From an uncultured Faecalibacterium sp. (GTDB taxonomy: Bacteria; Bacillota; Clostridia; Oscillospirales; Ruminococcaceae), in contig CAKTGS010000035.1 in NCBI GenBank assembly GCA_934561485.1, positions 1 to 19,776 on the forward strand: 19,776 nt of DNA. Direction: 5' to 3'. Each line of letters opens with the position of its first letter. Position 1 is the stretch's first letter. Below are positions 1 to 6,781 of the stretch, in pieces. The translations under genes and the position numbers were made by a program. The notes under the pieces are model-generated. The model did not search any database. It was given only the letters and a program-made list of their open reading frames with translations, and was not told the DNA's origin.

Positions 1-53
1 GCCTCCTCATCGAGAGCGGCGCTGGTAATCAGCATGGTTTCGTACTTTGCCAT
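1..53 (-). CDS. rpsF: 30S ribosomal protein bS6, N-terminal fragment
   Basis: Only the first 17 or so codons are inside the window; the gene runs off the left edge. The reading starts MAKYETMLITSAALDEEA, which matches the usual opening of bS6 (a KYET motif leading into the first beta strand, then a short E-rich turn). A full AAAGGAGGTG ribosome site lies about 7 bases before the ATG. bS6 binds 16S rRNA in the small-subunit platform together with bS18. In most bacteria rpsF is followed by ssb and rpsR, which would lie outside this window. The call rests on a short stretch, but the motif, ribosome site and strong promoter all agree. Confidence 0.85.
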   Translation of the reverse strand, partial: MAKYETMLITSAALDEE

Positions 54-73
54 TTTGTAGCACCTCCTTTTGG

Positions 74-155
74 ACTTAAGGGTCTTGCAATCACAAGACC
101 AAGGGTACACACAGCTGCGGCGTTGCGGCTGTGTGCGGCGTGTCTGTTCAGACAG
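74..155 (-). promoter_or_regulatory. Structured 5' leader of rpsF, candidate S6:S18 autoregulatory site
   Basis: Between the predicted start of transcription (near 155) and the ribosome site the transcript can form two hairpins. One pairs 108-115 with 128-135 (8 bp, CACACAGC with GCTGTGTG) around a loop containing CCG. The other pairs 81-87 with 94-100 (7 bp, GGTCTTG with CAAGACC) just before the Shine-Dalgarno sequence. Many bacterial rpsF leaders carry a hairpin with a CCG element bound by the S6:S18 complex to repress translation. I see CCG in a hairpin but did not verify the consensus, so the specific assignment is tentative. Confidence 0.4.
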
Positions 156-161
156 CAATTT

Positions 162-190
162 ATTATAGCAAGTCCGGCGGCGTCTGTCAA
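162..190 (-). promoter_or_regulatory. Consensus sigma-A promoter of rpsF
   Basis: On the minus strand TTGACA (190-185) and TATAAT (167-162) are both perfect consensus hexamers separated by exactly 17 bp. This is the strongest promoter in the window, as expected for a ribosomal protein gene. Confidence 0.88.
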
Positions 191-224
191 GCCCTTGGAT
201 GAAAAAAGTGCTGAAAAAAATCCT

Positions 225-253
225 TTGCTTTTTTTGCCATAGGGGACTATAAT
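225..253 (+). promoter_or_regulatory. Promoter of the CPA2 antiporter gene
   Basis: TTGCTT (225-230), a 17-bp spacer and a perfect TATAAT (248-253). Transcription would start near 260, giving a leader of about 80 bases in which I see no strong structure. Confidence 0.65.
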
Positions 254-340
254 ATAGTCGCTTTCTGATGATACCGTGGAACAAAGTGCTGCGGCGGCAG
301 GGAAGTGGGAAATTTAAAAAAACGGAAAAGGAGCGTATCT

Positions 341-1534
341 ATGTACTCGATATTCCGCAATCTGGCAATCATCATCCTGAGTGCAAAGTTTTTTGGGCTG
401 GTAGCACGCAAGTGCAAGGCTCCGCAGGTGGTGGGCGAGATCCTGGCCGGTCTTGTCATTGGCCCCTGTGTGCTCAACCTGGTGCAGACCAGTGACTCCA
501 TTGCCACCTTCGCCGAGATCGGCGTGGTGCTGCTGATGTTCACCACGGGCCTGGGCACCAACCTGAAGGAACTGATCAAGGCAGGCCCCATCGCCACCCT
601 GATCGCCGCCGTGGGCGTGGCTGTGCCCCTGGTGGGAGGCACCTTATTGTATGGTGCATTCTACGGCTTTGCCGCGGTGGGCAGCCCGGAGTTCTACCGG
701 GCGCTGTTCATCGGCACCATCATGACCGCCACCAGCGTGTCCATCACGGTGGCCACCCTGCAGGAGCTGGGCCACCTGAAGAGCTTTCTGGGCACCACCA
801 TCGTCAGTGCAGCCGTTATTGACGATGTGATGGGTATCGTGGTGCTTACCTGTGTGCTGGGTGCCAGCAGCGGCACCGGTACGGGTCTGGGCAAGGTGCT
901 GTTCAACACCCTGCTGTTCTTTGCCACCGCTGTGGGTGTGGGCCTAGTGGTCCATTACGCCATGAAGTGGCTGGATCGGCGCAACCCTCACACCCAGCGT
1001 ATCACCATCGTGAGCCTGGCCTTCTGCTTTGGCATGGCCTATGTGGCCGAGGCCTACTTTGGCATTGCCGATATTACCGGTGCCTACATTGCCGGCATCG
1101 TGCTGTGCACCATGAATGACGCATCCTATGTGGAGCGCCGGGTGGATATCAGCAACTATATCATCTTTGCACCTATCTTCTTTGCCTCCATCGGCCTTAA
1201 GACCGATATCAGCGGCCTGACCCCGGAGATCCTGCTGTTCTGCGTCTGCTTTGTGATTGTGGCACTGGTCACCAAAATCGTGGGCTGCGGCCTGGCTGCC
1301 AAGGTCTGCCGCTTCAACTGGGGCGACTCCCTGAAGGTTGGTGTCGGCATGATGACTCGCGGCGAGGTGGCCTTGATCGTGGCACAGAAGGGTCTGGCTA
1401 TCGGCGTGGTAGATCCGGTCTACTTTACAGCCGTGATCCTGCTGATCGTGGTGTCCAGCGTGGCTACCCCGCTGGTACTCAAGGCCATGTTCACCAAGCA
1501 TCCGCCTGTGCCGCATCCCAGTCAGGCAAACTAA
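341..1534 (+). CDS. CPA2-family Na+(K+)/H+ antiporter, membrane
   Basis: A 397-residue, almost entirely hydrophobic protein of the monovalent cation:proton antiporter-2 family. It shows the family's N-terminal PQVVGEILAGLVIGP motif (28-42), GVVLLMFTTGLGTNL (61-75), TATSVS (129-134, the unwound helix region) and VIDDV with tandem aspartates at 161-162. The DD pair is the ion-binding signature of electrogenic members such as NapA. MMTRGEVALIVAQKG (337-351) is the conserved late helix carrying a lysine. It ends after the membrane domain, with no C-terminal TrkA-N nucleotide-binding domain, so it is the short NapA-like form and not KefB/KefC. The ATG at 341 was chosen because AAAAGGAG (326-333) sits at normal spacing; an in-frame GTG further upstream (305) has no ribosome site. 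Single-gene unit with its own promoter and terminator. Whether it carries Na+ or K+ cannot be read from sequence. Confidence 0.88.
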   Translation: MYSIFRNLAIIILSAKFFGLVARKCKAPQVVGEILAGLVIGPCVLNLVQTSDSIATFAEIGVVLLMFTTGLGTNLKELIKAGPIATLIAAVGVAVPLVGGTLLYGAFYGFAAVGSPEFYRALFIGTIMTATSVSITVATLQELGHLKSFLGTTIVSAAVIDDVMGIVVLTCVLGASSGTGTGLGKVLFNTLLFFATAVGVGLVVHYAMKWLDRRNPHTQRITIVSLAFCFGMAYVAEAYFGIADITGAYIAGIVLCTMNDASYVERRVDISNYIIFAPIFFASIGLKTDISGLTPEILLFCVCFVIVALVTKIVGCGLAAKVCRFNWGDSLKVGVGMMTRGEVALIVAQKGLAIGVVDPVYFTAVILLIVVSSVATPLVLKAMFTKHPPVPHPSQAN

Positions 1535-1558
1535 ATCAGGAATTTTGTTTTTATATTT

Positions 1559-1600
1559 GGGGTTCAGAAATGCCTGCGGGCATTTCCGAACCCCTTTTTT
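1559..1600 (+). terminator. Intrinsic terminator of the antiporter gene
   Basis: GGGGTTC (1559-1565) pairs with GAACCCC (1588-1594), one mismatch and a G-C pair follow, and AAATGCC (1568-1574) pairs with GGCATTT (1579-1585) around a TGCG loop. Six T follow at 1595-1600. Confidence 0.92.
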
Positions 1601-1614
1601 ATCTGAAGTTATGC

Positions 1615-1660
1615 AAAAACGGGGCTGCCGCACATGGTTTCGTGCAGAGGCCCCGTTTTA
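1615..1660 (-). terminator. Intrinsic terminator of galU
   Basis: AAAACGGGGC (1616-1625) pairs with GCCCCGTTTT (1650-1659), with a partial inner stem. On the minus strand the U run is the complement of 1615-1619. The flanking A and T runs make it potentially bidirectional, backing up the antiporter terminator just to its left. Confidence 0.82.
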
Positions 1661-1676
1661 TTATTTGCGCAATATT

Positions 1677-2552
1677 TTACAGCGTTTTGCAGAATTCTTT
1701 CAGGTACTCCCGGAAGGCTTCGCCGATCTCCGGATGCTGCAGAGCCAGTTCCACCTGCGCCTCCACGACCTTGAGCTTGTTGCCCATATCGTAGTGCTTG
1801 CCGGTGAACTCCACGGCGGTCATGCCGCCGCGGGTGCGGGCATACTCTGCCATGGCATCGGTCAGCTGGATCTCACCGCCGGCACCGGGCTTGGTGTGGG
1901 CAAGGATCTCGTAGATCTCCGGGGTCAGCAGCACACGGCCCAGAATGGAATAGTTGCTGAACTCCTGCCCCTTCTTGGGCTTTTCGATCATATCATCCAC
2001 AAAGAAATAGTTGTCGTGGATGGGGGTGGTTTTCAAGCTGCAGTAGCGGCTCACATCGGCCCAGGGCACAGCAGAAACGCCTGCCGCCGGTCGGCCGAAC
2101 TCTTCATAAGCGCGGATCAGCTGGGCACACACAGGGTCCTCGCCCCAGATCACGTCATCGCCGTAGATCACCACAAAGGGATCATCGCCGGTAAACGCCT
2201 TTGCTACGCTCACGGCATGGCCCAGGCCCAGCGTCTGCTTCTGGCGCACAAAATAGATGTTGGCCAGGTTGGAGATGCCCAGACACTCTTCCAGCATTTT
2301 TTCCTTGCCGGGGGCGGCCAGCTTTTCTTCCAGCTCGGGGCTGCGGTCAAAATGATCTTCAATAATGCTCTGATTGCGGCCCAGAATGATCAGGATATCG
2401 GTAATGCCGGAGCGCACAGCCTCTTCCACCAGGTACTGGATGGCGGGCTTGTCCACAAGGGGCAGCATGCCTTTGGGCATGGCCTTGGTGGCGGGCAGCA
2501 CGCGGGTGCCCAGGCCGGCGGCGGGGATAACAGCCTTGGTAACTTTTTTCAT
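1677..2552 (-). CDS. galU: UTP--glucose-1-phosphate uridylyltransferase
   Basis: A 291-residue nucleotidyltransferase making UDP-glucose from UTP and glucose-1-phosphate, a precursor for exopolysaccharide, glycolipids and galactose metabolism. The N-terminal nucleotide-binding loop AAGLGTRVLPATKA (11-24) is clear, followed by PLVDKPAIQYLVEEA (31-45), the VRQKQTLGLGHAV stretch (102-114), the GDD metal/sugar region (131-133), a VDDMIEKP segment, and GAGGEIQLTDA near the C-terminus. Length fits the family. One residue is odd: PKGMLP (26-31) where GalU proteins usually read PKEMLP. The ATG at 2552 was chosen over in-frame codons further upstream because AGGAGGAG lies 8 bases before it. It starts 31 bases after the stop of the RING/DUF2628 gene with no promoter or terminator between them, so the two are probably cotranscribed. 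Confidence 0.93.
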   Translation of the reverse strand: MKKVTKAVIPAAGLGTRVLPATKAMPKGMLPLVDKPAIQYLVEEAVRSGITDILIILGRNQSIIEDHFDRSPELEEKLAAPGKEKMLEECLGISNLANIYFVRQKQTLGLGHAVSVAKAFTGDDPFVVIYGDDVIWGEDPVCAQLIRAYEEFGRPAAGVSAVPWADVSRYCSLKTTPIHDNYFFVDDMIEKPKKGQEFSNYSILGRVLLTPEIYEILAHTKPGAGGEIQLTDAMAEYARTRGGMTAVEFTGKHYDMGNKLKVVEAQVELALQHPEIGEAFREYLKEFCKTL

Positions 2553-2583
2553 GATCGGATCTCCTCCTATTGTATCATTTTGC

Positions 2584-3558
2584 TCAGTACATGGCGCTGA
2601 GCAGAGCATTCAGGTCCGGGCCAAGCAGCATACTGCAGGCGGCACCCACCACCATCAGCAGCACTACAGCCCCCAGCACGGCGGCAAAGCTCACGCCGCC
2701 CTGAGCGCGCAGCACCACCTGGCGCTGCGCCGGGTCCGGGAATTCTGCCCGGATGCGGCGGATGCGCTCGGCAGCGCTTTTGCGGTAGAACCACTTGGCA
2801 AACAGGGCACGCACCATCATCAGGACGAACCCGAGGGCTGACATCACACGGCTGAGCAGGACCAGCGCGGAACTGCTCATGGCCGGGGCCAGCGAACTGC
2901 CGGAAAGCTGCATCATCTGGATGAGCGTGGGCACAAACAGCACCAGCTCGGCGGCCAGAAACCCGAAGGCGGGCTTCCAGGCCTTGCGGTAGAAGAAGTA
3001 GAACGGGCCGAACAGCAGGGCCGAAAAGCTTAGCGAAATTTTGGTGTGCTGCAGTTCCATCCGGCTGTAGTCGGCCAGGTAGGCGGGGGCGGCGGCACCA
3101 ATGTAGGCGGTCCAGTCGCTGCTGGGAATGCCGTCCATCAGCTCTTCCTTGCCAAAGGCGGCCTGCATGGTCTGATGCAGCGGGTCCATGGTCTGCTGTT
3201 CAAACTGGCGGTACAGGCCGGCATAATCAAAGCTGCCGTCCCGCTCATTTTCTGCGGCCTTGCGGTCGTTGGGCTGCTCTTCGCCTTCGGGGGGCAGGGC
3301 GGCACCGCAGCATCGGCAGGTCTCCTGGCTGCGCAGGGTGCGCTCGCCGCAGGCGGGACAGGTGCGCAGGTCGGCATCCTGGTAGGGAAAATTCCACTCA
3401 TAGCCCGCACCGTGGGCTTGGCTATGGATGCAGCGCCCCAGTTTTTCGTAGCAGCTGCGGTGGTAGGGTGCACCGCAGTCCGGGCAGACAACAATATCAT
3501 CCTTCAGGGTCAGCGGCTCGCCGCAGCCCTCGCAGGGACAGCCATAATATTTCGGCAT
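2584..3558 (-). CDS. Prokaryotic RING/zinc-ribbon membrane protein with DUF2628-like domain
   Basis: A 324-residue protein with two zinc modules followed by a membrane region. The first (about 7-43) reads C-x2-C...CPDCG-x3-YHRSC...GRC, the pattern of the bacterial RING-finger family 1 domain. The second is a four-cysteine ribbon, C67-x2-C70 and C81-x2-C84. A charged, Glu-rich linker (about 86-110) leads to a hydrophobic half. There, SALLFGPFYFFYRKAWKPAFGF (about 183-204) resembles DUF2628 inner-membrane proteins, and about three further helices follow. Such zinc-finger plus DUF2628 architectures occur in Clostridia with no established function. The ATG at 3558 has AGGAGG at good spacing; an upstream in-frame ATG lacks one. 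It leads into galU, so a link to envelope sugar metabolism is possible but only inferred from position. Confidence 0.78.
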   Translation of the reverse strand: MPKYYGCPCEGCGEPLTLKDDIVVCPDCGAPYHRSCYEKLGRCIHSQAHGAGYEWNFPYQDADLRTCPACGERTLRSQETCRCCGAALPPEGEEQPNDRKAAENERDGSFDYAGLYRQFEQQTMDPLHQTMQAAFGKEELMDGIPSSDWTAYIGAAAPAYLADYSRMELQHTKISLSFSALLFGPFYFFYRKAWKPAFGFLAAELVLFVPTLIQMMQLSGSSLAPAMSSSALVLLSRVMSALGFVLMMVRALFAKWFYRKSAAERIRRIRAEFPDPAQRQVVLRAQGGVSFAAVLGAVVLLMVVGAACSMLLGPDLNALLSAMY

Positions 3559-3588
3559 GATTTCCTCCTGTATACGGTTCATACTGGT

Positions 3589-3618
3589 ATTATACTCCCC
3601 CAACGGGTAAAAGAAAAG
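3589..3618 (-). promoter_or_regulatory. Probable promoter of the RING-galU pair
   Basis: A perfect TATAAT on the minus strand (3594-3589) lies about 30 bases before the start codon. The -35 region (around 3612-3618, TTTTC-like) is weak, so the call rests mainly on the -10 box. Confidence 0.45.
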
Positions 3619-3660
3619 GTAAAAATCTTCAAATTTCCAGCAGGATAACCGTTTTTCCTC

Positions 3661-3689
3661 TTTACTTTACCACAGATTCCCGGTATACT
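3661..3689 (+). promoter_or_regulatory. Promoter of prfB
   Basis: TTTACT (3661-3666), 17-bp spacer, TATACT (3684-3689). Transcription would begin near 3696, leaving a leader of about 150 bases before the prfB start codon. Confidence 0.68.
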
Positions 3690-3726
3690 AATGAAGTATC
3701 TGTGTATAAACTGTATCTTTTGAAGG

Positions 3727-3806
3727 GCTTCCCCCTCGGTGTAGGGAACGTATCATGCGTTCCGTTTGATGCCCGGCAGAGCGCAAGGGGGTATCTCCCC
3801 GGCCAA
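3727..3806 (+). promoter_or_regulatory. Structured leader of prfB with alternative pairings
   Basis: Within the long prfB leader, CCCCCT (3731-3736) can pair with AGGGGG (3786-3791), enclosing a hairpin GGAACG/CGTTCC (3745-3750 with 3758-3763). The same G run can instead pair with CCCC at 3797-3800, forming a short local hairpin. The two states exclude each other, which is typical of regulatory leaders. I recognise no known riboswitch class, and no U run follows that would make it a terminator, so any control would act on translation. Function unknown. Confidence 0.35.
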
Positions 3807-3845
3807 AAGACTTTACCTTATTACCATTGCGAGAGGAACAAGAGA

Positions 3846-4967
3846 ATGATCACCATTGACGAACTGAAAGTGCAGCTGGCCGATTACAACAAGGCCGTCA
3901 AGGATCTGGAAGAAGCACTGGCCATCGAGGCTTCCCGCAAGCGCGTGCAGGAGCTGGAGCACACCATGAGCCGCCCCGGCTTTTACGATGACGCTGAGCT
4001 GAGCAAGAAAGTGTTTGACGAAGTGGGCGACCTGAAGGGCAAGCTGAACCGTTTTGAAAAGCTGCAGGGCCTGTACGATGATGCCGACACCATGATCGAA
4101 ATGCTGGACGAGGAATACGACCCCGCCATGATCCCGGAAGCAGAAGAATCTGTGAACGCGGTGGGTAAGGCTGTGGATGAGCTGCAGCTTATGACCATGC
4201 TGAACGGCGAGTACGACCACAGCAATGCCATCCTTACCTTCCACGCCGGTACCGGCGGCACCGAGGCACAGGACTGGGCTGAGATGCTGTACCGTATGTA
4301 CAACAAGTGGGCACAGGCCCACGGCATGAGCGTGGAAGTGCTGGACTACCAAGACGGCGATGAAGCCGGCATGAAGAGCGCTTCCATGATGGTGAAGGGT
4401 GCCAATGCCTACGGTCTGCTCAAGAGCGAGAACGGCGTGCACCGCCTGGTGCGCGTCTCTCCCTTTGACGCCAACGCCCGCCGCCAGACCAGCTTTGCTT
4501 CGCTGGAAGTGATGCCCGAGCTGGACAACACCATTCAGGTGGACATCCGCCCCGAGGACATTGAGATGCAGGTGTACCGTTCTTCCGGTGCCGGCGGCCA
4601 GCACATCAACAAGACTTCTTCCGCTGTGCGTCTGATCCACAAGCCCACCGGCATTGTGGTGAGCTGCCAGACCCAGCGCAGCCAGTTCCAGAACCGTGAC
4701 TACGCCATGGAAATGCTGAAGGCGAAACTGTATCAGATTGCCAAGCAGCAGCACATGGACAAGATCGAGGACATCAAGGGCGTGCAGAATGAGATCGCCT
4801 GGGGCCATCAGATCCGCAGCTACGTGTTCATGCCCTACACCATGGTCAAGGACCACCGCACCAACTACGAGACCGGCAACGTGGACGCCGTGATGGATGG
4901 TGATCTGGACGGCTTCATCTTTGCATACCTCAAGGCAGCCAGCCGCGGGGAATTGCAGGATACCTGA
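3846..4967 (+). CDS. prfB: Peptide chain release factor 2 (no programmed frameshift)
   Basis: A 373-residue class I release factor that reads UAA and UGA and triggers peptide release. The codon-recognition tripeptide SPF is at 205-207 and the catalytic GGQ at 250-252 within SSGAGGQHINKTSSAVRL. These are the same residue numbers as in E. coli RF2, which supports the start at 3846; AGAGGA lies about 8 bases upstream. Most bacterial prfB genes need a +1 frameshift at a CUU-UGA site near codon 25-26. Here Leu25 is followed directly by Ala26 (CTG GCC), with no stop and no shift in phase. The open frame extends upstream to 3702, but that stretch contains the structured leader and has no ribosome site, so I treat it as untranslated. 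Single gene, ended by a bidirectional terminator. Confidence 0.95.
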   Translation: MITIDELKVQLADYNKAVKDLEEALAIEASRKRVQELEHTMSRPGFYDDAELSKKVFDEVGDLKGKLNRFEKLQGLYDDADTMIEMLDEEYDPAMIPEAEESVNAVGKAVDELQLMTMLNGEYDHSNAILTFHAGTGGTEAQDWAEMLYRMYNKWAQAHGMSVEVLDYQDGDEAGMKSASMMVKGANAYGLLKSENGVHRLVRVSPFDANARRQTSFASLEVMPELDNTIQVDIRPEDIEMQVYRSSGAGGQHINKTSSAVRLIHKPTGIVVSCQTQRSQFQNRDYAMEMLKAKLYQIAKQQHMDKIEDIKGVQNEIAWGHQIRSYVFMPYTMVKDHRTNYETGNVDAVMDGDLDGFIFAYLKAASRGELQDT

Positions 4968-4987
4968 TTTGTAAAACGCTGAAATGC

Positions 4988-5026
4988 AAAAAGGACCGTG
5001 CTTTCAAAGAAGCGCGGCCCTTTTTT
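4988..5026. terminator. Bidirectional terminator between prfB and the DUF1836 gene
   Basis: GGACCGTGCTT (4993-5003) pairs with AAGCGCGGCCC (5010-5020) with one mismatch and one G-T pair. It is flanked by five A on the left and six T on the right, so it can serve the converging genes on both sides. Confidence 0.88.
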
Positions 5027-5028
5027 GT

Positions 5029-5577
5029 TTACGCCAGATCCGGCAGAATGTCAGCCCACAGCTCCTGCTCCTGACGCATGGCGTCAAAGCAGCAGTCCAG
5101 ATACAGCTTGTTGGCGGCGGCCAGAATGGTGCTGCGCAGCAAAAGCTTTTCCTCCGCTGCGTCCGTGGCCAGGTCGCGGATCTCCCGCGTGCAGCCGAAC
5201 ACGAAGGGCAGGCAGTTTTCCATTTCCTCGCAGAAATAGTTGTAGGCAGCTTCGGCAGAGCAGTGTGCCCGCTGCATTTTGAACAGGGTGTCGATGTTCT
5301 CCATGGAAAGCACGGTTTTGGAAACGGCAATGTACAGCAGGGATGCAATCTGCTCCCGGGTATACTTCTTTTTAACCGGGTGGCTCAGAATGCCCTTTTT
5401 GACATAGTTGCTCACCATGGAAGAGGTCAGCTCCACACCGCAGAAGGTGCGGAAACAGCTGTTCACATACTGCACGGTCTGATCCAGATACAGCCCTACA
5501 GAGGGAAGCTCCCGGTACCGGGGCAGGGCAAAACCCGCAGCACAGGCCGCAACGCGGCGTTTGGTTTCTTGTTTCAT
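5029..5577 (-). CDS. DUF1836 family protein, probable MerR-like regulator
   Basis: A 182-residue soluble protein matching the DUF1836 family of Firmicutes. The family pattern is visible as LPRYRELPSVGLYLDQTVQYVN, then SSMVSNYVKKGILSHPVKKKYTREQIASLLYI, then VLSMENI. The middle part reads like a winged helix-turn-helix of the MerR type (the SNYVKKG turn and KKKYTREQ). Members are annotated as putative regulators without known targets. The ATG at 5577 is the only sensible start, but it has no clear ribosome site, unlike most other genes here. It has its own promoter, back-to-back with that of degV, so autoregulation or control of degV is conceivable but not shown. Confidence 0.78.
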   Translation of the reverse strand: MKQETKRRVAACAAGFALPRYRELPSVGLYLDQTVQYVNSCFRTFCGVELTSSMVSNYVKKGILSHPVKKKYTREQIASLLYIAVSKTVLSMENIDTLFKMQRAHCSAEAAYNYFCEEMENCLPFVFGCTREIRDLATDAAEEKLLLRSTILAAANKLYLDCCFDAMRQEQELWADILPDLA

Positions 5578-5640
5578 AGGCAGTGATTTTCAGGTTTGCA
5601 GGCAGCGGCGCTGCCTTTGCCGAATTTTGGATGCAGGGCT

Positions 5641-5669
5641 AGTATAGCGCATTTTGCATGCCAGGTCAA
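5641..5669 (-). promoter_or_regulatory. Promoter of the DUF1836 gene
   Basis: On the minus strand TTGACC (5669-5664), 17-bp spacer, TATACT (5646-5641). The spacer and -10 (5657-5644) contain a 14-base string, GCAAAATGCGCTAT, that recurs exactly in the ABC importer promoter at 13702-13715. Confidence 0.75.
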
Positions 5670-5708
5670 CGGGAAAAATAAAACGCAACAGAGATTTTGA
5701 AATATCTC

Positions 5709-5737
5709 TTGACAGGTTTTTGAAAAACTGATATGAT
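5709..5737 (+). promoter_or_regulatory. Promoter of degV
   Basis: A perfect TTGACA (5709-5714), 17-bp spacer, TATGAT (5732-5737). It points away from the DUF1836 promoter, with only 39 bp between the two -35 boxes. Confidence 0.75.
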
Positions 5738-5805
5738 GTCTGCAAGAACCGGAACTTTCCCGGCAGATGACTGCCGTACAAGCAATTATACTGGAGATGG
5801 ATCTC

Positions 5806-6654
5806 ATGAAAACCCGAATCGTTGCAGATTCCTCGGCCAATCTTTACACCCTGCCGGGCGTGGAGTTTGTCTGTGTTCCCCTCAAGATCGTGACTGATGA
5901 TCAGGAATACCTGGATACAGCAGAGCTGGATGCTGCCGCCATGGCCCAGACTCTGCACACTTATAAGGGCAAAACCAGCACGTCCTGCCCCAATGTGGCC
6001 GACTGGCTGGCCGCTTATGAGGGCGCAGACCGGGTGTTTGTGGTTACCATTACCGGCACCCTGTCCGGCAGCTGCAATGCCGCCCGGCTGGCTGCCGAAG
6101 AATACCGTCAGGAACACCCCGATGCCCAGGTATTTGTGCTGGACAGCCTGTCCGCCGGGCCGGAATGCCGCCTGCTGGCCGAGCGTCTGGCGGAGCTGGT
6201 GCAGGCGGACTGCTCCTTTGAGGCGGCGGCAGAAGCGATTCAGGCCTACCACCAGCACACGCATCTGCTGTTCTCGCTGGAATCGCTGGCCAATCTGGCC
6301 CGAAATGGCCGGGTAAAACCGGCGGTGGCTGCTGTGGCGCGGATGTTGGGCATCCGGGTCATCGGGCAGGCCAGCGAGGCCGGGGAACTGGATGTGTTGT
6401 GCAAGACCCGCGGCGAGCATGGGGCGCTGGAACGCATCGTACTGGAAATGAAGGGCCACGGTTTTGCCAATGGCCGGGTGCACATTGCCCATTGCGCCAA
6501 CCCTGCTGCCGCCGATCGCCTGAAAAAGATGCTGCATGCGGTGTTCCCGGCTGCCAGAATTGATGTAAGCCCCTGCGGCGGCCTGTGCAGCTATTATGCA
6601 GAGCTGGGCGGCCTGATGGTGGGCTACGAGGACAGCGAAGCACCAAAACTCTAA
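5806..6654 (+). CDS. DegV family fatty-acid-binding protein (FakB type)
   Basis: A 282-residue soluble protein of the DegV/EDD fold. It shows IVADSSANL at the N-terminus (Asp-Ser pair at 8-9), KTSTSCPN (56-63) where the family has its Thr-Ser fatty-acid carboxylate site, TITGTLSGSCNAARLA (81-96), and SLESLANLARNGRV in the second half. FakB proteins hold an acyl chain while the kinase FakA phosphorylates it, feeding exogenous fatty acids into phospholipid synthesis. No fakA is in the window. The ATG at 5806 is preceded by CTGGAG with 9-base spacing; an in-frame ATG at 5797 sits too close to that site. A cardiolipin synthase follows, but a terminator and a new promoter separate the two. Confidence 0.87.
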   Translation: MKTRIVADSSANLYTLPGVEFVCVPLKIVTDDQEYLDTAELDAAAMAQTLHTYKGKTSTSCPNVADWLAAYEGADRVFVVTITGTLSGSCNAARLAAEEYRQEHPDAQVFVLDSLSAGPECRLLAERLAELVQADCSFEAAAEAIQAYHQHTHLLFSLESLANLARNGRVKPAVAAVARMLGIRVIGQASEAGELDVLCKTRGEHGALERIVLEMKGHGFANGRVHIAHCANPAAADRLKKMLHAVFPAARIDVSPCGGLCSYYAELGGLMVGYEDSEAPKL

Positions 6655-6660
6655 ATGCAA

Positions 6661-6692
6661 GGGGCCTTCCGGAACCGGGAAAGGCCCTTTTT
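6661..6692 (+). terminator. Intrinsic terminator of degV
   Basis: GGGCCTT (6662-6668) pairs with AAGGCCC (6681-6687) over a partly paired CCGG inner section, followed by five T (6688-6692). Confidence 0.85.
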
Positions 6693-6706
6693 GTTTGCCC
6701 GCTGCC

Positions 6707-6735
6707 TTGCAAATCTGCACAAACCGCGCTATACT
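6707..6735 (+). promoter_or_regulatory. Promoter of cls
   Basis: TTGCAA (6707-6712), 17-bp spacer, TATACT (6730-6735), preceded by GCGC as in several other promoters of this window. Confidence 0.7.
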
Positions 6736-6781
6736 GACACATATTATAGAGGGAATCCGTTGTACAAGCAGGGGAGGGCTT

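Noticed and set aside
3702..3845. N-terminal extension of RF2 from an upstream ATG
   Set aside because: Start at 3846 gives SPF and GGQ at the E. coli residue numbers; the extension crosses the structured leader and lacks a ribosome site.
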